From assembly GCA_030248225.1 (NCBI GenBank), contig JASANE010000522.1, positions 1 through 64,000 of the forward strand: DNA of 64,000 nt, in the 5' to 3' direction. This document shows positions 45,540 to 56,676 of this stretch, one piece after another. The notes under the pieces were generated by a model that worked only from the letters and a program-made list of their open reading frames with translations, searched no databases and was not told where the DNA came from. Position 1 is the stretch's first letter. Each line of letters opens with the position of its first letter. The DNA is from Trileptium ribeirensis. Taxonomy: Eukaryota; Nematoda; Enoplea; Enoplida; Thoracostomopsidae. The position numbers and the translations under genes were made by a program.

Positions 45540-45630
45540 AAGTGGACCGGAAATGAGCCGGAAGTGAGTCGGAAGTAGACCGGAAGTGAGCTGGAAGTGG
45601 AGCGGAAGTGAGCCGGAAGTGGACCGGGGA
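45540..45630. repeat. 12-bp minisatellite, right arm
   Basis: About eight GGAAGTGGACC / GGAAGTGAGCC units, the inverted equivalent of 41557-41700. CCGGAAGT recurs, which is the core recognised by ETS-family factors. Confidence 0.88.
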
Positions 45631-45869
45631 TAATGTGTATGTATTACTTATACATGTATATATTATTTATTGCGTGAGCGGAGGGGGACTATTATTACGT
45701 ATACATGTATATGTATTTATTATATAAGGGTCATTATTCATATTTGACAGGTAATTAATCATTTTTGACAGGTCACGTGACCCAGGGTCATTAATCATTA
45801 TTTCCCCAAAAATTTGACAGGTCATTAATCATTTGACGCAGAACCCGTATTTTTCCTACTACTTTCCAC

Positions 45870-46804
45870 GTATAAAATAGAGACATTATTTCGACAATTT
45901 TGCAGTACCAAGACCAGTATTAGTAATAATGATAACATAGTGTAAGGAAGACACTGCGTGTGAATGTAAGGAATATTATGTGATGCTAAACAATACATAC
46001 TGTTCATTATGTATTTGTATGCAGTAAATTTCTCCAGTGTGATGCTGTTTTTTGGCCATTTTTTTGACATCACGGCATTAATAAACTAGTAAACGCAATA
46101 AATTACAAAAACTGAGCGGTGCAAATTTCGGTGATTTTAAATAATTAACTAATTGGCATATACGGCCCAATTTTAGAGCTTCAGAAATGTCATATCCTGA
46201 TTAACCACATCGCAAACCTATGTGCCATTTTTTCAATTCTGAGCACTTTTAAAATCAAGCTTTTGACATCTTAGAATGGTAATACACACCAGATGCGGAA
46301 TCAGCAAGGCAAGATGAAGGTTATTCGCCAAAATAGCATTACACTAGTTTAAAAGCAAGGCATTCATGTTTGAAAATGTTACACGCTCAACTAAATTGAC
46401 AAATTTTGACAAAAACTTGCGCCTGTAGGGTGTTGGTCTTTCAGACTAATTAAATCCGGTGATTATTGAAATGTCCGGTGAACGGACACATGATGCCGAT
46501 TTTCCCCTCTGAGATCTGAAAAACAACTCCGTTCAGTAAGGAAGTATTGATATATGTATCCATACCGCAGTAACTGTTTTTGTTTGGATTTGTATGTGTC
46601 CTTTACAGAATGTGATATCGTGTGTCAGCAGTACATGCTGACATGGACTGAGCGGGATAAAACTTGTTAGATTAGTTATCGGCATTGATGACGATACATT
46701 ACGTATTGAGCCGTGTCGTGTAAAAGCTCTCATCGACTAAACGTTATATGTCTGAGTAAGGGCACCATTTCTGCCGACGCTTCCGGGTTGTATCGGCGCG
46801 TCCT
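45870..46804. other. Intergenic, no gene seen
   Basis: AT-rich, with only short frames that show nothing recognisable and no repeat that I could define. Confidence 0.5.
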
Positions 46805-47038
46805 ATGGCTTCTGCGGTACGGTGGCGAGTCAGCCTGCGGTACATGTTTGTTAGCGTTGTTCTAGCCGTCCTTAGTATAGATGTAGCCTGGCCGTCGCAG
46901 ACCCAGTGTTCACTCGATGCTGGAATTGCGGTTTACCGGCCTATACACACGAGTGGCTGCGCTCCAGGAAAATCCTGGAAATTTTCTTTCGCTTTCAAAC
47001 CCCCGAAAACCGGAGGGACTTGTTTTGAAGTGTTATAG
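46805..47038 (+). CDS. Hypothetical small ORF with signal-peptide-like start
   Basis: A 77-codon ATG frame: basic start (MASAVRWRVSLRY), then a hydrophobic run MFVSVVLAVLSIDVAW (14-29), then a polar stretch with three cysteines to the stop at 47036. The shape suits a secreted or membrane-anchored peptide or the first exon of a secreted protein, but I recognise no family. It sits in a GC-richer pocket (about 46780-47030). It may equally be a chance frame. Confidence 0.25.
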   Translation: MASAVRWRVSLRYMFVSVVLAVLSIDVAWPSQTQCSLDAGIAVYRPIHTSGCAPGKSWKFSFAFKPPKTGGTCFEVL

Positions 47039-47639
47039 GTGATGAAGCTAGTTGTTGCACATTTCTCACAAAGAAGTTGCATTGGGATTGGTGGCTTGCT
47101 CGCAGGCATGTTTCATGATAGTGCTATTGCGAAAGGGTTTTAGGAAAAGAAAGCGGCTTATTTTATCACGTTTGGTCTTGCTCCTTATTTCAAGCACGAG
47201 CTCGTGAGGCAGTTATCGTAATCGATTTTTTCTTCCTATGCTTCGATCAAGCGCTGAACACTGTTTCACAGAGTAGTGCAATCGAGTATATGCCAGTCAA
47301 ACTAAGGACCTGAAAAAGAAGCTCCACGAAAAGTAGGTAGGAGTGTTATGTGTAGTTGCTAAGACGAACTACAGGTAACAGTACGTTTTATACAGGGTCG
47401 CAGTGCAAATGCAACGCAGAAAGTCTAACATTTGAGTTTAGTGGAAGTTTTAAATTTTGAGGACAGACCGTCCTGGAAAGTAGCAATTTTTGTCCTGGTT
47501 CAGCACTGCATCTGCGCAGCCACCCTGTATACAAGGCACTGTTTGAAATATGACTCGGTCGCGTGACGCCCAGTGTTTTGCGCATACAGTTAGGTTAAAA
47601 CACCTCTAGTTTGCGCGTCAAAGTCGCAGCTATTCATAA
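47039..47639. other. Intergenic, no gene seen
   Basis: No recognisable coding or repeat content. Confidence 0.5.
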
Positions 47640-48740
47640 TTGAATCGAGTTTGAATTTAACTTAGTTGAGGTTGTGTGTTGCGGGGGTGAATGCTTTTAA
47701 ATTTCGTCTGTGTGTGATCGGCCATAACTAGGGAACCACTTAACCGATTTTCACGAACTTGGGCTCCTTCGAACCGGCATAGTCGGTTTACCGTGTACAT
47801 CCCCGAGTGTTTTTGATTTGGGGTCTGGTTGCGGGTCAGGGGTCAGAATGTGGGTTTTTGCGCCATTTTAGTACCCTTCACGTAAGCAAGGTTATTTTTA
47901 TCTTAACTTTCGAATTTTTTCTCTGCTTGGTTTTATTTTCTAGTAAAATGATAAATGCCGATGCGTCTTATTTGTTTTCCGATTAAGGGTCTGGTTCTGG
48001 ATTTATGAGGTTTAAGGTGGGGGGCTGTGGCGCCCCAATGGTTCCTCTACCCAAATTTGAAAATTTATTCTGACGTCTTGGGCGGCTGATAAGTTTCACT
48101 TGGGGGTTTACTGGCATGGGAAACTCATTGCCGGGATTGGTTTTGTTCTGTGACCCATGATTCTATAGGTACGGGGGTATGGCGCCCCATGGTTCGGGAT
48201 CAGACGTCAAAGTGATAGTTTTCATCACTCCGTTTTAATACCCTTGACGGAAACAAGGTTATTTTTATCTTAACTTTCGAATTTTTTTCTCTGGTTCCTT
48301 TTATTTCATAGTAAAATGATAAATGCCGATGCCTGTTTTTTTGTTTTTCGATTAGGGCTCCGGTTCTACATTTATGGGTTTTGCCGTATGGTGCCCTAAT
48401 GGTTCCTCGACCCAAAATTCGAAAATTTGTTATGACGTCCTGGGCGGCTGAAAAGTTTTCAGTCATGGCAAACTCATTGCTGGTATTAATTTTCCTCTGC
48501 GATTCATGGTTCTATGGGTACGGGGGTATGGCGCCGCATGCTTCACCGATCTAAAATTCCTAATTTTTCTGCTACGTCCTGGGAGGCTGATAGATTGTAC
48601 TTGGGGGTTTTGGGACATGGGAAACTTATTGCCGGTGTTAGTTTTGTTCTAACTTGTGCAGTATTGTGTGATATCCACATATAACATATCGACGTATGCT
48701 ATCGAGAGTTGATTGGCTGTGCACGCCAAAGGGATAGGTC
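47640..48740. repeat. Dispersed repeat copy 1, with internal duplication
   Basis: Shares TGTGTTGCGGGGGTGAATGC, CTTAACCGATTTTCA and CCGGCATAGTCG blocks with 51790-52580. A unit of about 350 bp is repeated in tandem inside it: TTTTAGTACCCTT ... AAATGATAAATGCCGATGC ... GGTACGGGGGTATGGCGCC starting near 47867 and again near 48232. It ends in a shared ATATCGACGTATGCTATC block near 48690 (52487 in copy 2). Non-coding. Confidence 0.8.
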
Positions 48741-49521
48741 TGCCAATGCTTCACTACGTTCTGCAATCTCGATAGAGTTACTAGTTTATTTAGTAGCGAT
48801 GACAGGCGACGGCAGCTATTAGGATGGAATCTCTTGATCGGAGCAAGCAGATCCTGTTACAACTAAGTTTTGTGTGTAGCAGAAGCTTATTTAGAATATA
48901 CATAAGATGACAAAAATCGCATGCGAAACTGTCATCCCGGCTATTTTAGAGCTGCTGGAGTGGGACAGCGTTGAGTAATATCAGTGTTTGTTGGAACGAC
49001 ATTTATTTCTAGCAGCGTTTTGTACGTTGTCGTCCAAACCGACGGAATAGTACGGTACGTTACGAAAAATACATGTATACAAATTGAAGTTTACACGGGT
49101 GTTTTCGATTATCTCTACAAGTGTGAAAATGGTCAATTTTGAAGATACCGTGATTCAATACCATTCGACCCAGCTCAACGAAAGCGTTCAGAAAATAAGT
49201 AAGTTGTGTCTCATTATATGGCAAATTTTTTGGTTGACAGTGGTACACAGAATTTTTGGAAAATTATAATTTTGTAGGATATTTTCCTTTAGCTCCCTCA
49301 TCAGGCCGAAATTCGCGCTAATTTTTAAGATACGATACTTTTGGTACCATTCGACCAACGAGCTGGTTCAGGAAATGTTTTCGACCAGTTTTCCGGAAAA
49401 TTATTTTTGTTTTTGCTTAGCACCCAAATTTTTTTTCGGGTCCCCACCGATGCCCAGAATTTCTCCTCAGTAAATGCATAAATTTATATTTCATTCAAAT
49501 GGTGCTAAAATGAGCTGAATC
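48741..49521. other. Intergenic, no gene seen
   Basis: Contains a short local duplication: TACCATTCGACC blocks near 49159 and 49343. A short frame from 49129 (MVNFEDTVIQYH) ending at a GTAAGT could be a first exon, but nothing supports it beyond the donor-like sequence. Confidence 0.4.
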
Positions 49522-50373
49522 AGTTAAAGACTTATTTTCTACCACCACCACTACATCCTTTAGAGTCGATTGGTTCTATCGCACGGTCAACGGGTTCGAC
49601 TGCAACGTGACTTCAGCACTCTTTTCCATTTGTCCCTGTCTTGCGCGTCCTCAATTCGTAGCCCTATCGATTGCATGTCCTCTTTGACGACTTGTTCCCA
49701 CTTCTTTTTCGGCCTTTCACGGGGCGTCTTTCCTTCGAATTGGACTTCGACCGCTTGTTTCGCCACGCCGCAAGTTCTGCGTTGAACGTGGCCGTACCAT
49801 CTCAGCCTCCGGTTGGTCAGTTCCGTCTCCAGCGACGTAAGTCCAAGTGATTTCGCCACATTCTCGCTGGATGCGCGGTCGTCCCAACGTACTCCTGTTA
49901 TTCACCGCATCATTTTTCTGTCAGTGGCTAGAAGAGGGGCCGCTGCTTCCTTCGTGAGTGCCCAACATTCAGAAGCGTAAGATAGCAAGGGGCGAATGCA
50001 CGCGTTATACACCCTCCCGCGCACCGTAGAGGGCAATCCCTTGTTGGTAAGTAGACTCGCCAGCTCTTTCCGTTTGAACAAGGCGGCTTGACTACGGGCC
50101 TTGGCTGCCGTCCATAGGTCCCCCTTGTAGTCGATGGTGTCCCCAAGGTACGTGAATTTGTCCATTATTTCAAATTTCCTGATGTCCACCCAGAAGTCAG
50201 TTGCCTGGACAGCAGGATGTGAACAGTTGTCGCACATGAAGCTTTCGTTCCAGCGGGGGCGCACTCTGAGGCCAGTGCAGCGGATATGAACCCATTTTCC
50301 ACAGTCTCGGCAAGACAGCGAGTTCGTGCCTACTCCCTTTCCGCAGTGTGAAAAGAGTTAAAGAGTTATTTTC
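49522..50373 (-). mobile_element. 5'-truncated LINE insertion with 18-bp target duplication
   Basis: The element body is 49540-50355, flanked by AGTTAAAGACTTATTTTC (49522-49539) and the same 18-mer with one mismatch (50356-50373). On the minus strand it starts inside ORF2 and ends in a GTAGTGGTGGTGGT simple tail. This is the classic outcome of target-primed reverse transcription. The right-hand duplication lies in a local tandem copy of GTTAAAGAGTTATTTTC (50357 and 50393). Confidence 0.9.
49587..50348 (-). pseudogene. LINE ORF2 C-terminus with PHD-like zinc finger
   Basis: One frame runs from about 50348 to the stop at 49587 with a single in-frame TGA (49902-49904). It begins with a Cys-rich finger (HCGKGVGTN, then CRDCGKWVHIRC and FMCDNC; about 50345-50230) of the PHD-like kind seen in many invertebrate LINE proteins. 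It continues through KFTYLGDTIDYKGDL, VYNACIRPLLSYASECWALT and NRRLRWYGHVQRR, the conserved C-terminal end of LINE reverse transcriptases. The catalytic RT domain is missing by 5' truncation. The single nonsense change suggests a fairly recent insertion. Confidence 0.85.
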
Positions 50374-51466
50374 ATTTATGTGAAATGTTACAGTTAAAGA
50401 GTTATTTTCATTTATGTGAAATCCTAAGGCTTTCGATAGGGCTAGTTTCGGTATTTAAACATGTTATTTTTTTATTTATATCCTATTATTTTAGTAATAA
50501 CATATTAATATGTTTGTAAAATTGTTACAACTCTTATTAGTTTATCTATGGTATTGAAGCACCTTTATTCTGCCTTGCTAATTTACTGACATTTTTACAG
50601 TTTGAGTATTGTGTGACGCCGTCATTAGTAGCGTATTCCTCACAATCATGAGTTGGCGTGTTCGAGCCCTCCTGTGTGCATAATCTTCTTGGTGAAAATA
50701 CTAAGTTCACGTAGCTTCATGGTACCCACTTGTAACAATGGGTACAAGCTTGCTAGGAAAGTAAACAGAGTTTTAGTACCATAACGAGCATCGCCATACT
50801 GTATGTGGCAACTGTGCTATGATTGCCACGAAACTGGAGATCAGCATCCGCCCCCTAAGTATAGCTTGGGGACCTTTAATACCATATAGTTCTTGTCATA
50901 TACTTGAATAGTTGCGAAGTTGGCTAAATGTGTTGTCACGATACTCTAACTGTGTTAAGAGTGCTTAGCGGACTTGCGTCTGCCTTCTCAATGTATCTAT
51001 ATTATGGACTTTAGTTATTGCACGTATAAACACTAGGCTGTTTTGCACTGGAGAATATGAAAATATCAGTTGGAACTTCTAGATAGTACTTCCGATGTTG
51101 TTACTTCAAAAATTAAGGTTTAGGCTTATTGATGATACAATACATTGAGTTATTTGGAACACATCACACCCAAATATTAAACAGATTTCGTTTGAACTAT
51201 TCTATAACTGTCAGTTTTGTTTTTTAAATTACTTTGATAGATCATGGATGTAAATATATTCAGGTTGTTTTTCGCTTTATTATGATGCTACACGTGCTGG
51301 CCACAGCTATTAACATGATTTAAACTATAATTATTGTGGCATTCATTTTAGAAAGTTACAATTCTAATCATCTCAATATTAATTTTCAATTATTGCATCT
51401 TTGAATTTAGTCGGCTGAAAGAAATAGTACATTTATTTTTTCAAAAAAATATTTAATGTTTCAATT
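50374..51466. other. Region upstream of UFM1; possible tRNA-derived SINE fragment
   Basis: Mostly AT-rich non-coding DNA. Near 50600-50690 a stretch with a TAGTAGCGTATTCC segment and a GTTCGAGCCC segment about 30 bases on resembles the A and B boxes of a tRNA-derived SINE; no full cloverleaf can be drawn confidently. No clear promoter element was recognised before the UFM1 ATG. Confidence 0.35.
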
Positions 51467-51543
51467 ATGGCTACTGCTGAAGCTGCTGCGAAAGTGACGT
51501 TCAAAATAACCTTAACTAGTGATCCGAAATTGCCCTTCAAGGT
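51467..51543 (+). CDS. UFM1: UFM1, ubiquitin-fold modifier 1, exon 1
   Basis: The ATG at 51467 begins MATAEAAAKVTFKITLTSDP and continues KLPFKV; from KVTFKITLTSDP on it matches animal UFM1 almost residue for residue. The N-terminus is about six residues longer than human (an Ala-rich lead). The exon ends after two bases of a Val codon at the donor GTAAGT (51544). UFM1 is a small ubiquitin-like protein conjugated by UBA5, UFC1 and UFL1 to ribosomal and ER targets. Confidence 0.96.
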
Positions 51544-51789
51544 GTAAGTCTAATTTATTAACATGTGAAATTGTTGGGAAAATTTAGATTCGACCAAAGT
51601 TTTATTTCGCTGTGTTCAGAGCAGCATTTCTTTATTCACAAACACCAACGTACACTAACATATCAAGTAACATGGCGAAAACGAAAATAATGAGCAAAAT
51701 TACTTCAAGGTGTGTAGTAGGCATAATTAATTATAACCCAAATGATTCGCTTGACTATTTGTCCAGATCAATCGAAGACGTATTTTTCA

Positions 51790-52580
51790 GATTGTAGTGT
51801 AACTTAGTTGAGATTGTGTGTTGCGGGGGTGAATGCTTTTAAATTGCGTCTGTGTGTGAGAGATCAGCCACAACTCGAGAACGACTTAACCGATTTTCAT
51901 GACCTTGGGATCATTTGAACCGGCATAGTCGATTTACCAATGTAGATTCCGAGCGTTTTTTGATTTGGTTTCGGGGTCAGAAGTCAAAATGTGGGTGTTT
52001 TACCCCATTTTAGTACCCTTCATGGAAGCAAGGTTATTTTATCCTAGTTTTCGATTTTTTCTCTGGTTCATTTTGTTTCATAGTAATATGATAAAAGCCG
52101 ATGCCTATTTTTTTTTACGATTTTGAGGTATGGCACCCTCGTGGTTCATCGACCAAAAATTAATTTGTTTTGACGTTCTTGGCGGCTAAAATGTTTCACT
52201 TGGGGGTTTTCGGGCATGTGAAACTCATTAATTGTGTTGGTTTAGCTGTACGACGCATGGTTCTATGGGCACGGGGGTATAGGCCTACATAGCTCATCGA
52301 CCCAAAATTACTAATTTCATTTTGACGTCCTGGGAGGTTGATAGCTTGAACTTGGGTGGTTTTTGGGTCAGGGAAACTTATTGCCAGTGTTAGTTTGGTT
52401 TTAATTTGTGCAGTATTTTGTGATATCCACATGTATGTTTTTCGCAGGTGGCTGGTAGATCGTGAAACGGCTCATATAGCATATCGATGTATGCTATCAG
52501 GAATGGTTTGGTTGTGCACACAAAAGGCGTAGGTGTGCCTATGCTTCACCACGTTCTGCAGCTACTAGTTGTACTTGTTA
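51790..52580. repeat. Dispersed repeat copy 2
   Basis: Homologous to 47640-48740 in the same orientation, but with only one of the ~350-bp internal units. The shared start is TGTGTTGCGGGGGTGAATGC near 51817, and the shared end lies near 52500. Confidence 0.8.
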
Positions 52581-53249
52581 AGATTACACCGCAAGATGAA
52601 AAGCTGATTCTAGATCTTTGGACAAGTTTTTTCAGATAATGTTAAAATTAATTGTTCATTATAATGATTACACATTTTAGTTGTTGAACTTAAAGATGTA
52701 AGTGTTTAGTTGACACACAAGCGCCTCGATACCTGTTATTTTCTGCTTCCATTGCATTTTGGTTTGAAAAATTACAACAATTATTCTTAAAAACTTTTAA
52801 AGATCGGAGTTAAAATAACACTGGCTATCATGTATCTTCTATAAGAGCCATATCTCTGTCCCGAATTCGAGGTTCGAATTACGGTCTCATCTAATATTGT
52901 ATAATATTCGCTGAGTCGATTGGTATGGTTAATTTCCGTCTCATGAGTTTTACTAAGAAGTTATGGGGTGTTCGGGCACTCACCGAAGGACATCACTCCC
53001 AATATGAGTCTCAGGGGTCCAAAAAATCGAAAAAAATGGAGTTAGGCTCATATAAGGTAATTTGATCCGCTGAGTCGATTGGAGTGGATAATTTTCGGCG
53101 CCAAGGTTCCGCTAAGGAGCTATGGGGAGCCATGGTACCCACAGAAGGATATAACTCCCAAGATGAGCCTCAGGGCTCCAAAGATCGAAAAATGAAGTTA
53201 CTTTCATATAAGGTGCAATCGCGGCCAAAAATATGTGTATATAATCGAT

Positions 53250-53400
53250 ATCGCAATCGAACGAAATTTCGTTTAATCGCAATCGGTCGAAATTTCGTTT
53301 AAATGAAAATAATCCATATTATATAAATTTGAAATTTATTTAATTGCGCTAAAATCGAAATCGACCGAAATTTCGTTTAATCGAAGTCGATCTATTATTT
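53250..53400. repeat. 26-bp repeat array, first block
   Basis: Imperfect units of TCGAAATTTCGTTTAATCGA type; each holds the palindrome CGAAATTTCG. Confidence 0.7.
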
Positions 53401-53516
53401 TGCACATATTTCTAGCCGCGACTTTGATTTGATCCGTTAAGACGATTGGAGTGGTTAATTTTCGTGTTCATGGTTCTGATAATGAGTTATGGTGAGAAAA
53501 TTGTAACCTCGGAACA

Positions 53517-53645
53517 GCGCTAAAATCGAAATCGACCGAAATTTCGTTTAATCGAAATCGGTCGAAATTTCGTTTAATCGAAATCGGTCGAAATTACGTT
53601 TAATCGAAATCGATTGAAATTTCGTTTATTCGAAATTGATGGATT
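53517..53645. repeat. 26-bp repeat array, second block
   Basis: At least four head-to-tail 26-base units, alternating CGAAATTTCG with TTTAATCGAAATCGG, more regular than the first block. Confidence 0.85.
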
Positions 53646-54119
53646 ATTTTACACTTATTTCTAGCCGCGACTGTAATTTGATCCCCTGAGTCGGTTGGAG
53701 TGGTTAATTTTGGTCTCTGTGGTTCTGATAGGAAATTGTGGTGAGATCAGTGTAACTTCGGAAAGGCTGCACTACCAATATGAGCCTCAGGGATCCAAAT
53801 ATCAAAAAATGAGGATAGTATGGTGCAAGGTAATTTAACATGCTGAGTCGATTGCAGTGGTTAATTTTCGTCTCCGATGTTCCGGTAAGGACAGGGTACA
53901 CAAAGAAGGGCACCACTTCCAATAGGAGCCTCAGGAATCTAGAAATCGAAAAATTAACTTGATCTGATGTAAGGTAACATGACCCTCTGAATCGATTGGA
54001 ATGACTTTCACCTCCGAAGTTCAGTTTAGGAGCTATGACGATCATATACCCTCGGAACGGCATTACTCTTATATGATTGTCGTTTTGTAGTTGAATCACG
54101 ATATGTGTGGACGTGCTGC

Positions 54120-55820
54120 TCAACAGAAACGAAATGTTCAGTTGTAAGCACGGTCAAACAGCGCTGACTTCAGTTGCCGTCGAAACACTAAACTTGTTAA
54201 TTCAGCGGACCGGATAGCTGATGGTATGTTATTTCAGATGACCGGCGCAAAGCATTCAAAACTATCATAAACACGCAATGGCACTTGGAGCTCCTATCGT
54301 ACAGCGAGACGTTGGTTATTGCAAAGGTGAAGCATGTCTTTCAGATAGTCAGGGCAGCTGCCATGAAGGCATTAATGGACGATGCAGGCAATTTTGAAAA
54401 TAATACGCTGCTTCACGGGCAACCAGTGCAGGTCACGCAACACAGGGGTAATATGATCTCGACGTATACTCAGTGTTACTAATCGTCCAACAGCATTGAG
54501 TGTTCTTGTCAAGTATTTGATTGTGGAGTTGACTAATTGGCATAATAGAGTTACAGTAGTCACTCCGAGACGTGACAAACGCCCTAATCATTGTTTCAGC
54601 TGTTAATCTATTCAAACGAGGTCTTAGTCTCCTCAGTTCTGATAGTTACCACATAGTCGTCTTGCTAACTTCAGTCACATGACGCCTGAATGATACATGG
54701 TCATCAATTATAACGCCGAGGAATTTTAGTTTCGATAACCGATCAACAATAATACCGTCGATGGAAATATCGACAGCAGTTGTCCCATGTCCATTCACAA
54801 TGACGAAGTCAGATTTAGCGGGATTCAGTTCAAGCTGAATTGATCGGAGCCATGTTGCCACCGCAAAAATTGTGTCGTGCAGGCGCTGTAATTCAACTGC
54901 TTCATTATCATGATTGAAACTGGTATAAATAACAATGTCATCTGCATACATTGAGCAGCGACAATCATAGTCGTCAATTACGTTTGACAAAGGAGCTGTG
55001 TACGCAGTGAATAGCAGGGGTCCTAACACACTACCCTGTGGGACGCCGTACAGTAATCTTTTTGGCTGAGACAAAATACCATCAACAATCACCTGTTGAT
55101 AGCGATCAGCCAAATAATTCTTTATCCAGGCGAGACAATGGCCGCCGATTTTGAAATAAGAGCCAAGTCTTGATACTAGTATATTATGGTCCACTGTATC
55201 AAATGCTGCTGAAAGATCAAGAGCAACAATAGCAGGTACTAACCCGGAAGGCTTGCTACACCTAAGATCACTGGTGAGCCGCAGTAGAACTGTTTCTATC
55301 GAATGATGGGGTCTATACGCTGATTGTGTCTTCGGGAGTAAACGATATAGAGACATATGCGAATATAAGCGGGCAGCAACACATTGTTCAATTATCTTGG
55401 CACAAATGGACAAATTTCATATTGGTCAATAATTAGCGAGATCACTCGGACCTAAAGAAGATTTTTTCAAAAGAGGTGTGATTATCGACTGTTTTTCACG
55501 ACAAGGCATGACATCGGTTTCAATACAACGATTAATCAATGCAGCCAGTGGGGTTACAAAAAGATCACATGTCTTCATTACTGACATCGGTATTGGGTCA
55601 AGCAAACATTGTTTGTTGGGACGACATTGTATGATGGAAGTAAGTTCTTCCAACGTTATTGGTTCGAAATGTCTGAGCAGAACTTCCTGGTCGATGTCAT
55701 GTGCATCCATATTTGGAGGTGGTAGAGACTGTCAGAAACTTTGTTGTGGAAGTATTGTGAGAATTCTTTTACCGAATGTTGCGTTGGTATTCGGTGTTTC
55801 TTGGAAATCAATAATATAGT
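54120..55820 (-). pseudogene. Decayed LINE reverse transcriptase (CR1/Jockey/L2-like) in UFM1 intron 1
   Basis: Fragments in several frames on the minus strand follow RT order. HSVKEFSQYFHNKVSDSL (about 55790) comes before FEPITLEELTSIIQCRPNKQ and DPIPMSVMKTC (about 55660-55580). The main frame (55413-54646) has RPHHSIETVLLRL, LDLSAAFDTVDHNIL, YGVPQGSVLGPLLF and the catalytic YADD (near 54945). Then come a thumb region with LNPAKSDFVIV and downstream pieces (SDYCNSI, DLHWLPVKQRI near 54410). LDLSAAFDTVDH and GVPQGSVLGP mark the Jockey/CR1/L2 group, not L1. Frameshifts near 55420, 54640 and 54590 make it non-functional. It is antisense to UFM1. Confidence 0.9.
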
Positions 55821-56618
55821 CATATCAATAATAATCATAATATCAAAACCGAAGAACCGGTGGTGCATATGATCTCCAGAGACGGACAAAATAATTTTAT
55901 GAGCAAAGCTATAGGTGGAAACCCACTCGCTTCGTTCATTACATTTCAAGCACTATAATTTATTGGAAGAATCTTCATAAAATTTTTATTCACTGTATGC
56001 TTCCAAAACATCGACTGTGTTTTATGAGGGAGCAAACAACAAGCAATTTTTGGAAATGGAAAATTGTATATCAGTTTGCCAGGGTCGGTAGTTCCTGAAA
56101 AAGGCAATTGATAAACATGTTTTAAAAAATAAAAATATTTGGCTTACAGAGCAGGAGTGGAAGCGATCACCCGGTGAACAATGAATAATTATTTCTTAAT
56201 TTCAAAGAAAATCTTATTTTCCTATGGCCAAGTTACGAGCAAACAGTGGTCAACTCCATTGCGGAATCAATCGACATCATTTTGCAGCATCGACCCAGTA
56301 TATCAGAAACATAAAATCATATTTCAAGGCTTCTGAACAGAGGGTATGTGCCAATCAATCATCATCAAGAATGTTGAATTGCTCGCGAAAGATCATCGAA
56401 TTTATACTGATTTAGCAACTGTCATTTATGACAAGGTCTGTCAGTTTAATGTAAAAGATTAGCGACGTTCCTCGTCCTTCATGAAAGTAGTGGACAATAT
56501 ATTGAACGCACTAATAATTGTGCTTTTAGTTGGTTTCGATATGACCTTGTGTACCAACGTTCAGTGGTAGTTAGGACTTATCCTTATAAGTCTGTATATC
56601 TGTACTATATATATTTAG

Positions 56619-56676
56619 GCTAAGCGTTCCAGAAGAAACTCCGTTTACCGCAGTTTTGAAATTCGCAGCTGAAGAG
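56619..56676 (+). CDS. UFM1: UFM1, exon 2
   Basis: After ATATTTAG one base completes the Val codon and the frame reads LSVPEETPFTAVLKFAAEE, ending at the donor GTAGGT (56677). It is 58 bases long, in phase with exon 1, and covers the ubiquitin-fold strand 2 and helix start. Confidence 0.96.

Larger units (their letters stand above)
40138..45869. mobile_element. 5.7-kb near-palindromic foldback element with 6-bp target duplication
   Basis: The element proper is 40144-45863. The left end AGTAGTAGGAAAAATACGGG is the reverse complement of the right end, and the match continues inward through almost the whole element: arms about 40144-43550 (including a nested hAT) and 43855-45863, with an unpaired centre near 43550-43850. 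TTCCAC flanks both ends (40138-40143 and 45864-45869). Long inverted repeats, AG termini and a 6-bp duplication are features of Polinton/Maverick elements, but no polymerase, integrase or capsid gene is present. I therefore call it a non-autonomous element of possible Polinton type. The ORFs in the arms are mirror copies of low-complexity sequence and are probably not genes. Confidence 0.9.
52905..54070. repeat. Degenerate ~150-bp tandem repeat
   Basis: Units start with CTGAGTCGATTGGAGTGG-like sequence near 52911, 53069, 53434, 53684, 53838 and 53984. They contain a TTAATTTTCGTCTC block, a gap, then ATGAGCCTCAGGGMTCCAAA and ATCGAAAAAT blocks. Spacing is 146-158 bp where uninterrupted; 26-bp arrays split some units. 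Confidence 0.85.
51544..56618 (+). other. UFM1 intron 1, filled with repeats
   Basis: 5.1-kb GT-AG intron (GTAAGT to ATATTTAG). It contains dispersed repeat copy 2, ~150-bp and 26-bp tandem repeats and a decayed antisense LINE (listed separately). The remaining stretches (about 52585-52900 and 55960-56618) show no gene. Confidence 0.9.

Noticed and set aside
49129..49200. Possible first coding exon (MVNFEDTVIQYH) before a GTAAGT
   Set aside because: No partner exon, no family similarity, and a partial duplicate of the same block nearby suggests a repeat.
50600..50690. A functional tRNA gene
   Set aside because: Box-like segments are present but acceptor and anticodon stems do not pair convincingly; at most a SINE remnant.
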